Assembly: GCA_016793415.1 (NCBI GenBank)
Contig: JAEUMC010000966.1
Coordinates: 1-5,754, forward strand
Length of the DNA: 5,754 nucleotides
Reading direction: 5' to 3'
From: Devosia sp.
GTDB lineage: Bacteria > Pseudomonadota > Alphaproteobacteria > Rhizobiales > Devosiaceae
Shown: positions 4,853 to 5,754 of the stretch, piece after piece
Layout of the letters: every line of letters starts with the position of its first letter
Numbering within the stretch: position 1 is the first letter of the stretch
Made by a program: the position numbers and the translations under genes
The notes under the pieces: model-generated
What the model saw: the letters and a program-made list of their open reading frames with translations, nothing else
Told to the model about the DNA's origin: nothing
Databases searched by the model: none

Positions 4853-5754
4853 GTGCCGCGTCAAAACGATTTATCATCGGCCGCCACGCTTCGCTCGATT
4901 GGCGAGAGCCTCGGCCTTTCTCCGGCCACGGTAAGCCGGGCGCTCAACGGCTTTCCTGAAGTCGGTGAGGCGACGAGGTTGCGCGTCATCGAAGCGGCGC
5001 GACTGCTGGACTATCGACCGAACCAGGTGGCGCGAAAGCTGGTTTCGGGGCGGTCGGGCATCGTCGGCCTGGTCGTGGGCAAGCCTCGCTCGCTTGCAAC
5101 CGACACCACCTTTTTCGGCGTGATCAGCGAGCTGTCCGCGAGTCTGGCAGCCCGCGATGTGGACCTCGTACTGCACGTTTCGACGGACATGGATGAGGTC
5201 GAACCTTATCGGCGTCTGCTCGCCAAGGGCACGCTTGACGGTTTCATCCTCAACGGCCCGCGGCCGGACGACGCCCGCATCGCCTTCCTCGAGGCAGCCG
5301 GCGCAAACTTCGTCGTGCATGGGCGCAGCGCGGAAAGCGTGTCTTATCCCTATTTCGACATCGACAACCGGGCCGTATCCGAGCTGGCGGTAGAACTGCT
5401 CTGCGACCTGGGGCATCGACGCATCGCCCTGATCAACGGTCCCGCAGAGCTGGCCTTTGCGGCCGACCGGCTACACGGATTCAGGATTGCGCTGGCCAGG
5501 CGCGGACGATCGGTTGCGGCAAGGCTGGTCCTCCATGGGCCGATGACCGAACAGCAGGGCTATCTCGCGGGGCTGCGCATGCTGAATGGCGAGGCGGGGC
5601 AACGGCCGACCGGAATCGTCTGCGGCTCCACCGTGCTTGCCGCCGGCGTGATGCGGGCCGCCATCGAACTCGGCCTGGACGTGCCCGGCGACATCTCGAT
5701 CGTCTCGCATGACGACGACGTTCCGCAATTGCCTGCAGCTGCCTTTGCGGTGCC
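4853..5754 (+). CDS. LacI-family transcriptional repressor (C-terminus beyond window)
   Basis: The first 300 codons are visible; the family usually has about 330-350 residues, so only the end is missing. Residues 12-33 are the helix-turn-helix (LRSIGESLGLSPATVSRALNG), followed by the third helix and the hinge with the family pattern YRPNQVARKLVSG (54-66). From residue 69 (GIVGLVVGKP) it continues as a periplasmic-binding-protein-like sensor domain, with typical LDGFILNG (128-135), DIDNRAVSELAVELL (169-183), LGHRRIALING (186-196), R206-x-x-GF and the late GDISIVSHDD (279-288). This kind of sensor usually binds a sugar or related polyol and releases DNA on binding. The GTG start at 4853 follows GGGGA (4844-4848) by 4 bases; ATGs at 4842 and 4851 are out of frame, and the reading frame is closed by TGA at 4817. 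The palindrome at 4780-4795 suggests it represses itself. Its target genes may be downstream, outside the window, or the locus to the left. Confidence 0.93.
   Translation, partial: MPRQNDLSSAATLRSIGESLGLSPATVSRALNGFPEVGEATRLRVIEAARLLDYRPNQVARKLVSGRSGIVGLVVGKPRSLATDTTFFGVISELSASLAARDVDLVLHVSTDMDEVEPYRRLLAKGTLDGFILNGPRPDDARIAFLEAAGANFVVHGRSAESVSYPYFDIDNRAVSELAVELLCDLGHRRIALINGPAELAFAADRLHGFRIALARRGRSVAARLVLHGPMTEQQGYLAGLRMLNGEAGQRPTGIVCGSTVLAAGVMRAAIELGLDVPGDISIVSHDDDVPQLPAAAFAV

Noticed and set aside
1..5754. tRNA, rRNA, CRISPR array, insertion sequence or long repeats
   Set aside because: Read through on both strands; no cloverleaf-like T-loop motifs, repeat-spacer pattern, transposase or terminal inverted repeats were seen.

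Overview
The window is GC-rich (visibly well over 60% G+C), tightly packed and codon-biased towards G/C third positions. It carries Tat-exported, PQQ-dependent and FCD/LacI-regulated functions typical of a soil or plant-associated proteobacterium, most likely an alphaproteobacterium. The taxonomic call is inference; no rRNA or other phylogenetic marker is present.

Layout. (1) Positions 1-1280, minus strand: the N-terminal 426 codons of a secreted PQQ-dependent alcohol dehydrogenase, running off the left edge. It has the adjacent-cysteine pair, the Glu/Asn/Asp metal ligands, and a second Asp two residues after the catalytic Asp, the known signature of lanthanide-using quinoproteins. (2) 1281-1529: a divergent control region with a candidate minus-strand promoter, an imperfect palindrome in its spacer, and a strong 5'-UTR hairpin in front of the plus-strand genes. 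(3) 1530-2144, plus: a Tat-exported Rieske [2Fe-2S] protein. (4) 2178-2555, plus: a small secreted four-cysteine protein that I do not recognise, probably co-transcribed with the Rieske gene. (5) 2624-3361, plus: a GntR-family regulator with an FCD-type effector domain, GTG start. (6) 3465-4514, plus: a secreted SMP-30/gluconolactonase-like beta-propeller. (7) 4515-4852: a 338-base gap with an inverted repeat at its left end and, near its right end, a CG-centred palindrome overlapping a possible promoter. (8) 4853-5754, plus: a LacI-family repressor, GTG start, cut by the right edge.

Working model (inference): the locus encodes periplasmic oxidation of an alcohol, polyol or sugar-like substrate. 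The quinoprotein oxidises it, a lactone-type product could be hydrolysed by the secreted SMP-30-like protein, and electrons must go to a periplasmic acceptor. No cytochrome c gene is visible here. The divergently transcribed soluble Rieske protein is therefore a candidate, unproven electron partner. Two local regulators of different families (FCD-GntR and LacI) suggest substrate-inducible control. The most interesting aspects are the predicted lanthanide-dependent enzyme paired with an exported Rieske protein plus an unknown four-Cys protein, and the unusual Cys-x-Cys-x-Cys motif just before the twin-arginine motif of the Rieske protein.
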